The position numbers and the translations under genes were made by a program. 64,000 nucleotides of DNA. Origin: Tetrahymena thermophila SB210 (taxonomy: Eukaryota > Ciliophora > Oligohymenophorea > Hymenostomatida > Tetrahymenidae). Shown piece by piece: positions 26,729 to 38,021 of this stretch. The stretch spans positions 248,001-312,000 of the forward strand of contig NW_002476355.1 of NCBI RefSeq assembly GCF_000189635.1. Direction: 5' to 3'. Below the pieces are notes generated by a model. That model saw only the letters and a program-made list of their open reading frames with translations, had not been told where the DNA came from and ran no database searches. Position 1 is the stretch's first letter. Each line of letters opens with the position of its first letter.

Positions 26729-29700
26729 TCATTAACTTTAAAGTTATTGCTGCTGCTACTATTAATCTCCTTTTACATACTTTGCTATTTTCTTCTAGAA
26801 AAATTAATATTTTTAGATAGAATTGCCAATTATCTCCCCATATAAGTATAAGGATTCCTAATTACTTTGAAAGTCTTCGTCTTTTCCAAAGTGCTTATGC
26901 AAAAAACCTTTTGCATTTTCGGCCTAGTATATTCCAAGAATTTGAGTGTATTCTAAGTTAAATATAGGGACTGTAAATAATGGAAAATTAGTATCCATAT
27001 CAACAGACTTATCATAGTATTAACACTCTTATGGTTGTTAGTCTTTTTGCAATTTTTGAGTTTGAATTACTTGATAAAGAATCCCTGACTTTAAGTTCTC
27101 AATTATTATAGGATTCCTCTAACCTTTTACATACCGTTTTAAATTTATTGTATCATCTACTTTCTCTATGATATAAATATAAAATCTATCAGATCCTAGT
27201 AATTCTTTCATTTTTTCTTCAGCTTGAGTCATCATTTTCCTTATCTTGCCACTATCCTAAATAAAATTATTCACCTAATTTGGATAAAAAAAACATGGAA
27301 TTATTAATTGCAATATTTAAAACTGTAAATGGAGGCAGCTAAAATTCCTTCAAATAAAACTCATAGTAATTTTAAATGCCTTAATTTTTTTGTATTTTTT
27401 CTTTAAATTTCTTTAAACTTTTCATAATTTTTTGTTAATTAGTTATAAAATTAATATAATCTTTTTTTACATATTGGTTATATGAATTATATAAATTAAT
27501 TTTAATTGGTTTTAAGAATTATGATTTTAATTGAAAACTTAAAATTATTTTTCATTTCTCTATCTAAAAATAGCAAAATATTTTTATATTGAGGAACTTT
27601 TTATGTTTTTTTTAACAGATAAAAATAGCTGATTTTTGAAAATGATTTTTATTCTTTTTTAAAAATAAATTTTGAGCTTTTTATGAAAACAAAAAAATAT
27701 ATTTTAGTTCTTAAAAGTGAATGAATATGTTGAATTAAATAGTTTGTTTTTTATATTAAAAAAAGAATGAAGAATTGAAAATAATACCTATATCAATTTC
27801 TTGTAATAATCTCTCTAAATCAACAGCTTATCAAATTTAAGAGAATTTTATAAAATTGAAGAGCAAAAACTTCCCATAATTTCTAGCATTTCCTAGTCTT
27901 ATTTATTGAAAAAATCATTTACCTTATTTATTGCTTCCAAACATCCAACTACTTAATTCTTTTGGTCTTTAATCGGAACACATAGTATTGTTTTTGTTCT
28001 ATAACCTGTATCAAAATCCACTTATTTATTAAATCGGGGGTCTTCATAAGCATCAAAGACATTCATAGCTATTTCATGTTTAATCTTTTCAAATGCAAAA
28101 TTAATAAGCAAAATTAAAAAATTTAAAACGTTTAATTTAATTTTACACAGTATCCTGCAATCGAACGATCATTTAGAGGAAATCTTATAGTTTTTCCTGT
28201 TTTATTTGCTACAGTCCATAGCTCTTAGCTCTAATAATCGACTAAAAATATGGATGCAGTATCACATTTTAAGTGTTAAATTATTTTTTTTAAAATCATA
28301 TCAAAAGCATGATCAAAACTTGTGTACTTAGCTATTTCACTAGTTACGTTTAAAAGTTCTTTATATCTTAGAGAAAGATTGAAAAAACGCTTTAAATCGT
28401 TTAAAGCAAAATTAACCACTTTAACTAGTTGTTTCTGTTGAGTTTCTTTCAAATTTAGTATCTAATTGTAAAAAACTTGCTAATTTTCAAAAAATCTTTC
28501 TAAAAATATTAGTTTTTTATTGCTTAGAAGATCTTCTTCTCCTCTTTCCATCAAAGAATTTGAGTCTTAATCATTTCTAAATAATACTTCATCATCTTAT
28601 CTCCCTTGAGTATTTGTTACTATTTGCACACTTATACCTACATTTATATAAGAAAAAAAGTTTTTCATTATTTGGATTTTCTGCAATAAAAAATGAAAAT
28701 TTTATTTCAAAACTTAAAAATAAATCTGAAGCTTTTAAATAACTTTTATTTCAAAACTTAAAAAGAAATCTGAAGCTTTTAAATATTTTAAATCACAATT
28801 TTACTGTAAAAAATAATTAAATTTAAAAAATGTAATTAATTAAAAGCATGAATATTATTTTTTCTCATTTTAAAATATCTAAATAGAATTTATAATAGGT
28901 TTGTTTTTAATGAGTTAAAAATGTAATTTTTATATTTTAATTTTTAAAGTAATTTTGAAAGCAAAATTTTACTATGACTGAAAGAGCTAGCCCTTCCTTT
29001 ATCACTTCTGTTGGTTGTTTAAGCAGCTTGTAAGATTTTTGTAGATTGATTTTTTGAATTATTAGATTTAGGTGAAGCTTAGGGTGACATTTATCTTTCA
29101 TCAATATTTTATATAACTTCATCATATGATAATTCGCTGTCCTCGTCCAAATCTTACAAATTATACATTCTTAGATCTTTAGAGTTAATTAATGAAGAGG
29201 TGTTCGGACCAAACTTACTTGAATGTCGTTGCTATAAAATTGACTTTCTGATTTACAGTCTATCTTTTAGCTGATTATTTTAGTTAAAAATGTTATTCTT
29301 GTTCATATTACTTGATGAAGAAGCTCTTCTTGCAGCTTATGTATTGATCTTTTACTTATTTTAATCTACTTAAAAGGCATTTTAATTGCTTATCAGCTAA
29401 GCCAAAGTATTATTTTTGCTTGTTCCTTCATACACCTCTAATTTTTTCTATAGTTTGTTGTTATGTATTTTAGTGTATTTTAAATCTTCATGCAACTAAG
29501 TCATTTATTCCATGTATTTATTTAACATGATTTCTCTTTTTTCCATTCCAATTTCTTTAAAGTTGATCATAAATTGCAAATATTCTACTTCCTTATTGGC
29601 AAGTTAAATCGCTTCCTTCATTTGCTGTATATTCTATAAGCAAGTCTCACAGCCGCAATTACATTCAGATATATCTATTTTTTTTCTGGACTTGAACTGT

Positions 29701-29955
29701 GTAGATAGTCTTTATTAATGAGTCATCCTTTTATTATTCAAAGTAGAACATATTAACTTTTGAAAATAATTCGAATTTTATTTAAAAGATGTACTTATTA
29801 AACTAGCTATTTAATTCTACTTATTCAAAATTATTTTAAGAAGTCTACTAAAGGATACTATTTTTGTTATTTGCTAATAAGTTTGCTTTACTGCTTAGTG
29901 AACTTTTATAGTTTGGAGTCAATGAACTCTTAACAAAAATATTCTATGATTTCAT
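26729..29955 (-). CDS. Tandem GAF-domain protein
   Basis: Five exons: 29955-29795, 29727-28973, 28637-28147, 28084-27788 and 27322-26729 (phases 2,1,0,0). Total 2298 nt, 765 residues. The N-terminal part holds a Cys cluster ECNCGCETC followed by coiled coil (IQQMKEAIQLANKEVEYLQF) and a Ser/Asn-rich linker. GAF1 spans about 400-540: YKELLNVTSEIAKYTSFDHA, CDTASIFLVD, FPLNDRSIAGYC, then VFDAYEDPRFNKQVD, TGYRTKTILCVPI and GCLEAINK. This is the full GAF core, including the NK..F..R..D-type and AINK landmarks. A second, more diverged GAF follows (about 580-740: FPLFTVPIFNLEYTQILGIY). There is no kinase, cyclase or phosphodiesterase domain, so this is a GAF-only sensor or scaffold that probably binds a cyclic nucleotide or another small ligand. 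The first two splice joins rest on phase agreement and are less sure than the rest. Confidence 0.85.
28698..28784. repeat. 43-bp direct duplication inside a GAF-gene intron
   Basis: Two adjacent near-identical copies of a ~43-bp unit containing ATTTCAAAACTTAAAAA and AAATCTGAAGCTTTTAAAT. It lies in the second intron of the GAF gene, so it has no effect on the protein. The high identity suggests a recent slip duplication. Confidence 0.85.
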
Positions 29956-30580
29956 AACTTATTCGCAGTAATAAAAAATTTTGTTAAATTTTAATATAAC
30001 AAAATTATTAAATAATCTAGCGTGATATTTCATCAAAAAAAAATAATTAAATATTGAATGAATTAAAAACGTTGATTTTCTTAAATATTAATTACAAAAT
30101 TTCTAATTAATAATCTGAAATTTAATCAGTAAGATTTAAATTATTTTAAATATTCATTTAAAAAAAAATAAATTCTAATAAAAACAAAAATTAAATGTTT
30201 TCACAAAAATAAATAATTTTCTCTAATAAATAAAACAAACATGACTGCTATTTCACAATATTTATCAAATTTTTATTGATAATAAATTTTTATAATTCAT
30301 TAAAAATAAATAGTTAATAAGTAAATAAATTTTTTGTTGTTTTAGTTTTGATAAAAATTTTAGCAAATAAGCAAGAAAAATCAAAAAATCAAACAAAGAA
30401 TATGAATTAGTTAGTAAATAGATTTCAAAAATATGAACTAAATTTATAAACAAACGACTACTACAACAACTATAAAGTATAACAATCAATAGTATTATTA
30501 TTGATAGAAATATTGAATACATATAGTTACTAAAAAATCTACATATATACAGACAATCTTAGATATTAATGTAATTAATT
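29956..30580. other. Short intergenic spacer
   Basis: AT-rich gap between two minus-strand genes. It holds one possible small membrane-protein frame at 30265-30522, listed separately. Nothing else was seen. Confidence 0.5.
30265..30522 (-). CDS. Possible small hydrophobic protein (weak candidate)
   Basis: An ATG..TGA frame of 85 codons that contains no TAA, TAG or TGA at all, unusual in DNA this AT-rich. It would encode a highly hydrophobic protein with about three membrane helices (starts MYSIFLSIIILLIVILYSCC). It begins only ~60 bp after the stop of the kelch gene on the same strand. There are no homology clues. T-rich noncoding DNA read on this strand also gives Phe/Leu/Ile-rich frames, so chance is a serious alternative. 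Confidence 0.22.
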   Translation of the reverse strand: MYSIFLSIIILLIVILYSCCSSRLFINLVHIFEIYLLTNSYSLFDFLIFLAYLLKFLSKLKQQKIYLLINYLFLMNYKNLLSIKI

Positions 30581-32803
30581 TCAAGCTACTTCTTACCAGC
30601 TTTGACCATTAAAGCAGAGTACTGTTTTTTTAGAAATTGGATTTTTAAGATAGACAAGATTATCTTGGATGATGGGCTAGACATTGATCAAATCTACATT
30701 CAAAGGGAAAGGATATTTCATAATATCTGTAATTTAGATTTCTCTATTTTTGAAACTCAAAATATAGCTTAACTTAGAGTATTAGTTTTGCTCATCACTA
30801 CCTCCAAATATCATGATTTCGTTATTATTAATTGCAATACTTTCTGAACCGAAGAATATGCTAAATGATTCTATGTTGTTTTCGAAAATAGGATCTATAT
30901 TTTCCCACTCACCACGAATAGAATCGTATCTTTCTATTGTTGCAACAAGTTAGTTTTGTTCATTTATACCACCAACTTTGACAATATATTAGTCTTATAA
31001 AACTGAAAGAGAAGGATAAGCACTATGATGGAGACATTCTTGTGAAATGTCAACTCCAAATTAATTATCTTTAATGTAGATGGTTTCAACTTCATTTTTA
31101 GCAAGCCTTTTACTTGAAAAACCTCCTATTACATATATTCTGTCTTGCAGTTAAATAGCAGAGTGGGCATATCTTGGTTCATACAAATATGCGACTGTCT
31201 CAATTTGGCAGCTTTTCCTATCAGGAGAAACCACAATTCTTTTTACCTCATTACTAATCTAATTCTTTTTTCTATAAACACCTCCAATCACATAAATATC
31301 TCCATTTTAAGCAACTAAAACAGCATTTTGATCTGTGACTTCTTCTTGCAAAGGTATTTCAAAACTTCCAGCCAAATTTCCTGTTGATGATAAATTCAAA
31401 TCTACTCCTTATAAGACTTAGTTTTAGATTGAAACGAGAAGTTTATTTCTTGTGTTCTGGTTAAAATAGTCTTTATTTCTTATTTCTATTTAATAATTAT
31501 TAAAAAAATTAAACAATAAAATAATAGATTTGTCCATAAATTATTTATTTATTTATTGTTTTATAAATTTATTTCTACTGAAATAAAATTTATCTCTTGA
31601 TGAATCAAGTTTTTATCAAATTAATGCTATTAAGCTTGAGCTTGTGTTTTGTTTTGTTTTGTTTTTAATTTGCAAATTTATTATAAATGAATAAATGAAA
31701 TTTGTACATAGGGAAGGTAGATTTGGATTAACTAATGCATAGGGTGGACGGTTAGGGTTGCTTGCAAAGTTATTCATTGAAGGAGGACGTGCATCTTATT
31801 TTGCTTAATTTTAAACTTATGTATTACTCAATGGCCTTTTTTCTTATTATTGGTAAGGTTATTACTATTGAATTTGTTAAGAAAGAAGTTGCTGCTGTTT
31901 TAATAAATTTTCTGCTGAGGTGAAGTTACTATTAACAAAATTAGGATTGGCTGGAACGAAGCCGTTATCAAATTATTGAATAGGAGGCTAAGTGAATTGA
32001 GTTTAAGTATTAAAAAAGCGATTCTAGCTGCTTTTAGCTCCTGGAGGCGATTGCTGTCTTGGAGGAGAGTGATTATGATAATGAGAATGAATTTTGTTAA
32101 TAACAGCAACTTAAGGCAGAATGCGCTTTATATCATTTACAGCATTATTGTTTTGGATTATCTTAATTGGATCAAGGTCTCTTGAATCTACAATTTTGTG
32201 TATGTCAGACTTGAATTTATCAATAAGTGACTTGAGATCAAGTTGACACACTTTTACAATGGCTTGAATTGTGTTTCCTTATTCTAAGTTATTTGATAAT
32301 TAATCCAATTCAACAATGGATTGCTTGATATTCTCAAATATGTAAGTTAAATCACTTGCCTTTAAAACATTATCTTAAACTTATGATTTGAATTGAATAA
32401 AGAGCTACTCAAAGTGGAAATCTACAATCCTCATAATCTATTTTTTGCATTTCTGAATTTCTTACACTCCTTCGTCAATAATACCTTAAGGATTAAGAAG
32501 ATACTTAATTTCACTGCTTTCAAGTTGTCTATTTAATTCATAGACACCAGTTTTAATCTTTTTGGAGCAGTTAATTTTGACATTCTTAAGTGAATCTACA
32601 CTGTGATCGTCAATACCATTAGCGAATATCTCTGAAACACATTCAGGACATAATGGTTTGAGTTCCTAAACTGAAAAATTGGTAATTTATTCATTGTGCT
32701 TCTAGCAAAAGAAAACTCTATTATTCATATAAAAGGACTATTCAGATCCTTAAGTATTTTGTAATTTAGGTGGAGATACTTGTTAAACCCTGTTACTGTA
32801 CAT
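30581..32803 (-). CDS. B-box-like zinc motif plus kelch-repeat protein
   Basis: Two exons, 32803-31708 and 31485-30581, joined in phase 1 for 666 residues. An N-terminal zinc motif C33-x2-H36-x15-C52-x2-C55 (CQKH...CPEC) is B-box-like. A helical stretch follows to about residue 250 (EIQKCKKQIMRIVDFHFEQL; FENIKQSIVELDQLSNNLEQ), then a Pro/Gln/Asn-rich linker. Exon 2 carries kelch motifs: DIYVIGGVY, RIYVIGGFSS, VKVGGINEQNQ and IMIFGGSDEQNQY, each with the double-glycine strand end and following polar turn, so a beta-propeller is expected. The B-box/coiled-coil/kelch order is familiar in ciliate kelch-motif proteins. The likely role is protein binding, perhaps as a scaffold or ubiquitin-ligase adaptor, but no RING or BTB is present. 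Confidence 0.88.
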
Positions 32804-34037
32804 CTCTTTCTTATTATTATTCCTACTAAAACAAACCTATTTATTAATTATTGAAACAGTGAAAGACTTTGTTATATTGTTAAAAATCTATTTATATTTC
32901 TTTTATTTTTTATTTCTTTTTTATTTCAGTTTTAAAATGTCTTCAAATTGATTTTTATTTTGCTGGCCTTATATTATTTTTTTTCTTTATACTATAATAT
33001 ATTAATCGACCAAATAAATTTATGGTGCTCTCATTTTAATAATGGTATTTATTGCTAGGGACTTTATTAGCTGTTGATACATTTATATTTCAAATTTTAT
33101 TTGCTTGTATTTCATTAAATTTAACTTATTAATAAAAATCAAGCCAATTCAATATTATTTATTGTGCTAACAGAAACAATTTAAAAAGTATTTTGAAACA
33201 AAGCTAAATTTAAACATTTTAATTAAGTAAAATAAAAAATAATAATTTGTTAAAAATATGTTTAAAATTTAAGATGAAAATAATTTTGATATTTTTAAAC
33301 AATTTGATATCAATATTTAATTCATATTTTCTAATTTTATTTTAAATTAAAATCAATCAAATAAAATTAAGAAATTCCAACTTCAAATTTATAAAATAAA
33401 TACTTTAATTACATAACATTTTTGTTTTTATTGTGATTTATATTATAATATCATTCATAATGAGATATTAAAAGAAAGAATAATTTCAATTCTATTTATT
33501 ATTTTAGTATTTTAAGATGAAAGAATCATTATTATTTTTCTTAAATTATATTTAATTAAATGAAACTCATATTTAATTTAATTAAATGTATAAGTGAGTC
33601 CATAAAATAAATAATAATAAGATATTTCAAATTATAATTTTTCTTTTAAATAATCGGAATATCTGTTTTTAAATTAATCTTTTAAATTTATAGTTTGCTT
33701 ACTTACTTACTTACTTACTTATATATTTTGTTAAATAGTATTATTCATATTTTGAATTGTATTAATTTTTTGATTAAATCAAATTTTTATTTGTCTTTTT
33801 TTTGAAATTTCTGCCAAGATTTAACAACAAAAATTTATAATATTAATGATATTTAATAAGAATTAAGTTTTTCTTTTCAATTCATTTCATGTTTATATTT
33901 TGAATAGTATTTAAAGCACAAAATTATTTTTATTCTTTTAACTATTTAATATCAAAATTAATTTTATCAATTTATAATTTTTTTGATAGAAATATACTTG
34001 AATTGATCCAATATCTGCCTCTCTTAATAATACAATA
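32804..34037. other. Intergenic spacer with (TTAC)n run
   Basis: AT-rich spacer with a six-unit TTAC run at about 33697-33722. No exon or RNA gene was recognised. Confidence 0.55.
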
Positions 34038-34406
34038 ATGTTTATGGATTTTATATTATTTAAGCTTAGATAAGTTCTAGTATCTCTTATGCTTAGTAAT
34101 AGTGAAGGAATAAAAAATTCTAATTAATTACCTTGTAAAGAAAATGATTAGGAATTATTTGATTTATTGATTGAAATTTAAATAAATAAATTGAAAAGAT
34201 TCGTAAGTACTAGTATATTTATTATGGATTTTTACTTATCTCAAGCATAATTGCTTATTTTTGTATTTTCTGATGTTTCTTTTTTATAAACAATATTATT
34301 TGACTGACTTTCAAAGATTAATAATATTTATATAAAACACCTCATACAGAAACCACATAAAAAAAACCAATTTCGGATATTGCAAAGTTACAATCTCTTA
34401 ACATGA
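34038..34406 (+). CDS. Possible small two-exon gene, 84 residues
   Basis: Exon 34038-34202 begins MFMDFILFKLRQVLVSLMLS and ends before a good donor GTAAGTAC. Exon 34317-34406 follows an AAAG acceptor and ends at TGA. Both joins are phase 0 and the exons are 165 and 90 nt. Exon 1 uses TAA/TAG where Gln would fit a polar helix (ENDQELFDLLIEIQINKLKRF), and exon 2 is basic (LIQKPHKKNQFRILQ). The consistent phase and the codon pattern favour a real gene. It would be the only plus-strand gene inside the long minus-strand run. There is no recognised family. The hydrophobic first 20 residues could be a signal or anchor. Confidence 0.42.
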
Positions 34407-34823
34407 AATGAAATGTAATCATGATTTTAGAAAATAAAAAGATAAATTTTATTTTTAAGATTATGGTCTGTCTATTCATTCTAATTAATAAAGAAGAATA
34501 GACAGAAAATATAAAATAAAAGATAAATTATGGATATATATTTATATAATATTATACAATAATTAAGTGTTTTTTGCTATATATTTGTTAACTCTACTTA
34601 CTTTTTTAACGAAGTTTTATATTTGGATTTTTAAAATAAGCTAATTTATTTATTAATATTCTGTCTGAATTGCTAGACAGAAATTTGAGTTATTAGATTT
34701 GTAGAAAGATATTTATTTATTTATTTTTTGATTTTTTTGTTTATTAATTTATATAGATAGAGTTTGCTTGTTTTAGTTTATTCATTTAAATGCTCTAATT
34801 AAATAGGTTTATTCACTTTTTAT
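34407..34823. other. Intergenic spacer
   Basis: AT-rich sequence next to the 3' end of the first mitochondrial carrier. Nothing recognisable. Confidence 0.5.
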
Positions 34824-36238
34824 TCAATACATGGCATTTTCTTCGATCAAGGCCTTAACATTTTCAAAAATTAAGAAACTTGCTGCATTGACGGGAATAC
34901 CTCTAACAAAAGTGATACCATAACCTTTATATAAAGAACCAAATCCTTGAGCCTTGATAGTCTTTTTAAAGCCATCAACAATGCCGTTGTATTTAGGATT
35001 GACAAAGTTGTCAGTTTAGATTCTTGATTTAATAGTATCGATAGGATAGGTAAAGGTGCAGTATGCAATACCAGCAACAGCACCAGCGACAAGAGGGGCA
35101 CACTTGACAGCTAATTCTTATTGATTATTATTGTAAGCTCCTTAGATAGCTCTCAAGACACCGTGGTAAGATCCAAAGTAAGCAAATAAGGCAGGAACTT
35201 CTCTTAAACAGGTAATTGTTAAACCCTTATAGATTCCTCTTAAACCATGTTCAAGGTATATCTTCTTAGCACAATCTATAGCTCCATTGTAGATAGAGTT
35301 TTGCATAACTTAAAGTCTGATTCTGATGTGTTCCATAGGAGAAAGAACAGAACAAGCGAATAAACCAGCAATTGATCCACAAACACCCATTTAGAATGTA
35401 GAAAGGAATTTAGTTTTTTAAGCTTCTTTGAAAGCGTTAACAACTCTTTGGAAAACACCGAATTAAATAGAAACTACACCACTCATGCAAATTAAAGGTG
35501 ATCCAATACCTATTTGATAATGATAAAGTAAATATGATTCATAAAAACAATTTGATCGTCAATTTATTTTTGCTTTTAAAACAACACCGATTAAAGATTC
35601 ACAACAAAATGAAATAGAAAGATAGATAGACTTTTTTAAATTCAGGCTAATATTTTAACTAGTTATTAATCCTTATCAAAAAAATTTTATTTTCAAATCA
35701 ATCAATCAATTAATCTATTAAAATAAATGATTCAGCTTTAATTAATCCGTTTTTTTATATTTTTTGGTATTTTTGAAATAGGTTAAAATTTCGAATCCTT
35801 AATATCAATTTATCTCTATTTCAATCAATCTATCTATCTTGCTAATTAATTAATTTATTTATTTATTACTAGCTAATTTATTTGAATCTTGTCAATGTTG
35901 AATTTAATATAAAAAATAATTAATTACCTTTGTAAAAAGCAAGGGGTCCTTCATTCTTGATAAGATTTTTGATGCATTAGCCAGTTGAAATCTAGCCTGT
36001 GGAAGATTGTAATCTAACTTTAATTGTATCAAAGGGCTAACCAATTAAGGCTTATGCGATACCTATTTTATATTAGATAGATAGACTTAGACTGTGTCTT
36101 TTTGAGTGAATTTTTTATGATAAATATTAATAAAAATGAAAAATTACCTCCCAAACATCCAGCGATGTAATCTCTGTATTTGAAAACCAAAGAGTCTTGG
36201 GAAATGTAGGATTTTTAAGTTTTAGCAGAGTAGCTCAT
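34824..36238 (-). CDS. Mitochondrial carrier protein (SLC25 family), copy 1
   Basis: Exons 36238-36148, 36062-35928 and 35509-34824, both introns phase 1, total 912 nt or 303 residues, the normal SLC25 length. Three carrier signatures are intact: QPFDTIKVRLQ (from residue 39), SPMEHIRIRLQ (from 132) and YPIDTIKSRIQ (about 230), each with its downstream G-x-x-x-hydrophobic-Y-[KR]-G element (GPLAFYKG, GLRGIYKG, GFGSLYKG). The TAG that encodes the Gln before PFD is direct evidence for the ciliate code. The middle signature has PMEH rather than P-x-D, a glutamate variant I associate with the carnitine/ornithine/YMC branch, so an amino-acid or acyl-carnitine substrate is plausible but unproven. 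It should sit in the mitochondrial inner membrane with six helices. A paralogue lies next to it upstream on the same strand. Confidence 0.95.
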
Positions 36239-37012
36239 GAATTTAAATGATTTTGAGTAAGAGTAGTGTTTTGTGAGAAGTAGTTTACCTATTTAAAGTG
36301 AAGCGCTTTTGCTTTTAATTCCTTTTTTTTATTAGCAGATATTTGTTATGTTTATGATTGTTTTTAATTATAACTAAGTGGAGATTTTTGAGCTTTTAAA
36401 GAATCTAATTCTGTTTTCATTTTAAAATGTAATCAAAAATTGTTTGGATATACCAACCAACTGCAAAGAAAAGTTAATATTTATTTATTTTTACATTCGT
36501 CAAACTTATAATTTTATTTTATCCTCCACACCTGCTCAATATTTATCAAAAAGTTTTCAAAAATATTATTAAAATAAATTTGGCAAGTATTTTTACTTTC
36601 CATTTAATGATTTTCACAATCGATCTTGTTGATTAAGCGAACATTTATTCTATTGCCTAGTTGGTGGATGATGTGAAGTAATAATTAAATTCATACAAAT
36701 AAAAGATAAATATATATAAAAGAAAAGCCAGTATAGCTCTATATGTTATATTTTCGCCTTTTTTATTTGGCATTATTGAGATTTTTAAGCCATAATTACT
36801 TAAATATATGATTAAATAGGTTTTATTGATATAAATTTCATGGTTGCGCAAGTATTACTTTTAATAATAAGCAGAGTTTATATTACCATTTATTATTTTA
36901 TTGCTATTTCGATTGTGAATTAGTCAGCTATTTATTTATTTTTCTACTACATCGAGACTCTAAAGAATTCCCACCTTTAAATTTCTTTACAAAATCTAAT
37001 TACAATTTATAA

Positions 37013-37060
37013 AGCGTCATAATCGCAAAAATCGTCCATAAATTTCTTTTTTATGACGCT
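37013..37060. repeat. Perfect 10-bp inverted repeat, 28-nt loop
   Basis: AGCGTCATAA at 37013-37022 pairs perfectly with TTATGACGCT at 37051-37060. The loop contains two related ATCG words. The arms are far more GC-rich than the surroundings. It could be a small structured RNA element, a palindromic protein site, or chance. Confidence 0.6.
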
Positions 37061-37990
37061 ATATCCGTCTTAAAATTTAAAAAGTTTATGCTAGAAGAAA
37101 CAAAGTAGAATTAAACATAATGGCTTATATTTTATAATAAGGAGTTGATTTTTGATATGAAAATAATTGTTAATTCTATCAATAAAGACATATAATAATT
37201 CAAGTATTTTATTTAAAAAAATAATATTCAATCAATTTAGTGATAGTTGTTTTCGCTCTTTCCACTTAATTTTCACTTTTTGTTTAAATAAATAAATTTA
37301 CCATCACTTTTATCTTCTAAATACTTTAATAGAAATACTATATCCTGATACTATTAATTTATGTGTAAACAGAGGGGACCAAAAAAGATATTCGTATAGC
37401 TTACCTAGTTTGACTTAATTTATTCTTATTAAGAAAGCCTCTATTTTTACAAATTTTCCTTGTGCTTGATATTACTTCATCTCGTTGACGCACATCCTAA
37501 AATTTTTATAATACGTTTGTTACTATTTTTTATAAATCCCCTTATAAAAATTGTAAAAGAATAATTCGAAGAAAAATTTTGAAATTCACAATTGTCAATT
37601 AATTTTTTATATTCTTTGTTTCTGAAAAAGAAAAAAGAATAAATTCTATGTAAAAAATTTGCAAAAAATTTAAATAAAATTTGATAATTCTTGTGTGTGT
37701 AATATATATGTTATGTTATTTAGGAAGATTTTCAAAACTTTTTTAATTAAATTAGTGGGGATTTTTTCTGAAAAATATAAACAAAAATAACCAAATTTAT
37801 TGCAAAAGATAAATTGTCTGCAATGAAAAAATATTTAGTACTAACTTAATCATAAAAAATAAACAAAAATTACAAAAAAAATTTCTAAATTCTTTTATTA
37901 GCATTTAGATAAAAAATAATAACAATTGTTAATTTATTTTCTTTATACTTTTTCTCAATTAATCAATCAAAAATTCAACCACAAATTCAA

Positions 37991-38020
37991 TTCAATTCAA
38001 CTCAATTTAATTGAATTGAA
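37991..38020. repeat. Inverted repeat just past the stop of carrier copy 2
   Basis: TTCAATTCAA (37991-38000) and TTGAATTGAA (38011-38020) are perfect reverse complements separated by 10 nt. They lie immediately 3' of the TGA at 38022-38024. A hairpin here could act in 3'-end formation or just reflect an AATTC microsatellite that inverted. Confidence 0.6.
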
Positions 38021-38021
38021 T

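Larger units (their letters stand above)
36239..38021. other. Spacer between the two carrier paralogues
   Basis: AT-rich spacer of 1.8 kb. It holds a 10-bp perfect inverted repeat at 37013-37060 in a locally less AT-rich patch (36950-37500). Overlapping open frames at about 36550-36850 on the minus strand lack a convincing start. No carrier-derived fragment was recognised. Confidence 0.5.

Noticed and set aside
36550-36851. Minus-strand frame that stays open through TAG for about 100 codons
   Set aside because: It begins at TTG rather than ATG, and a second frame over the same stretch is equally open. With TGA as the only stop, such frames arise by chance.
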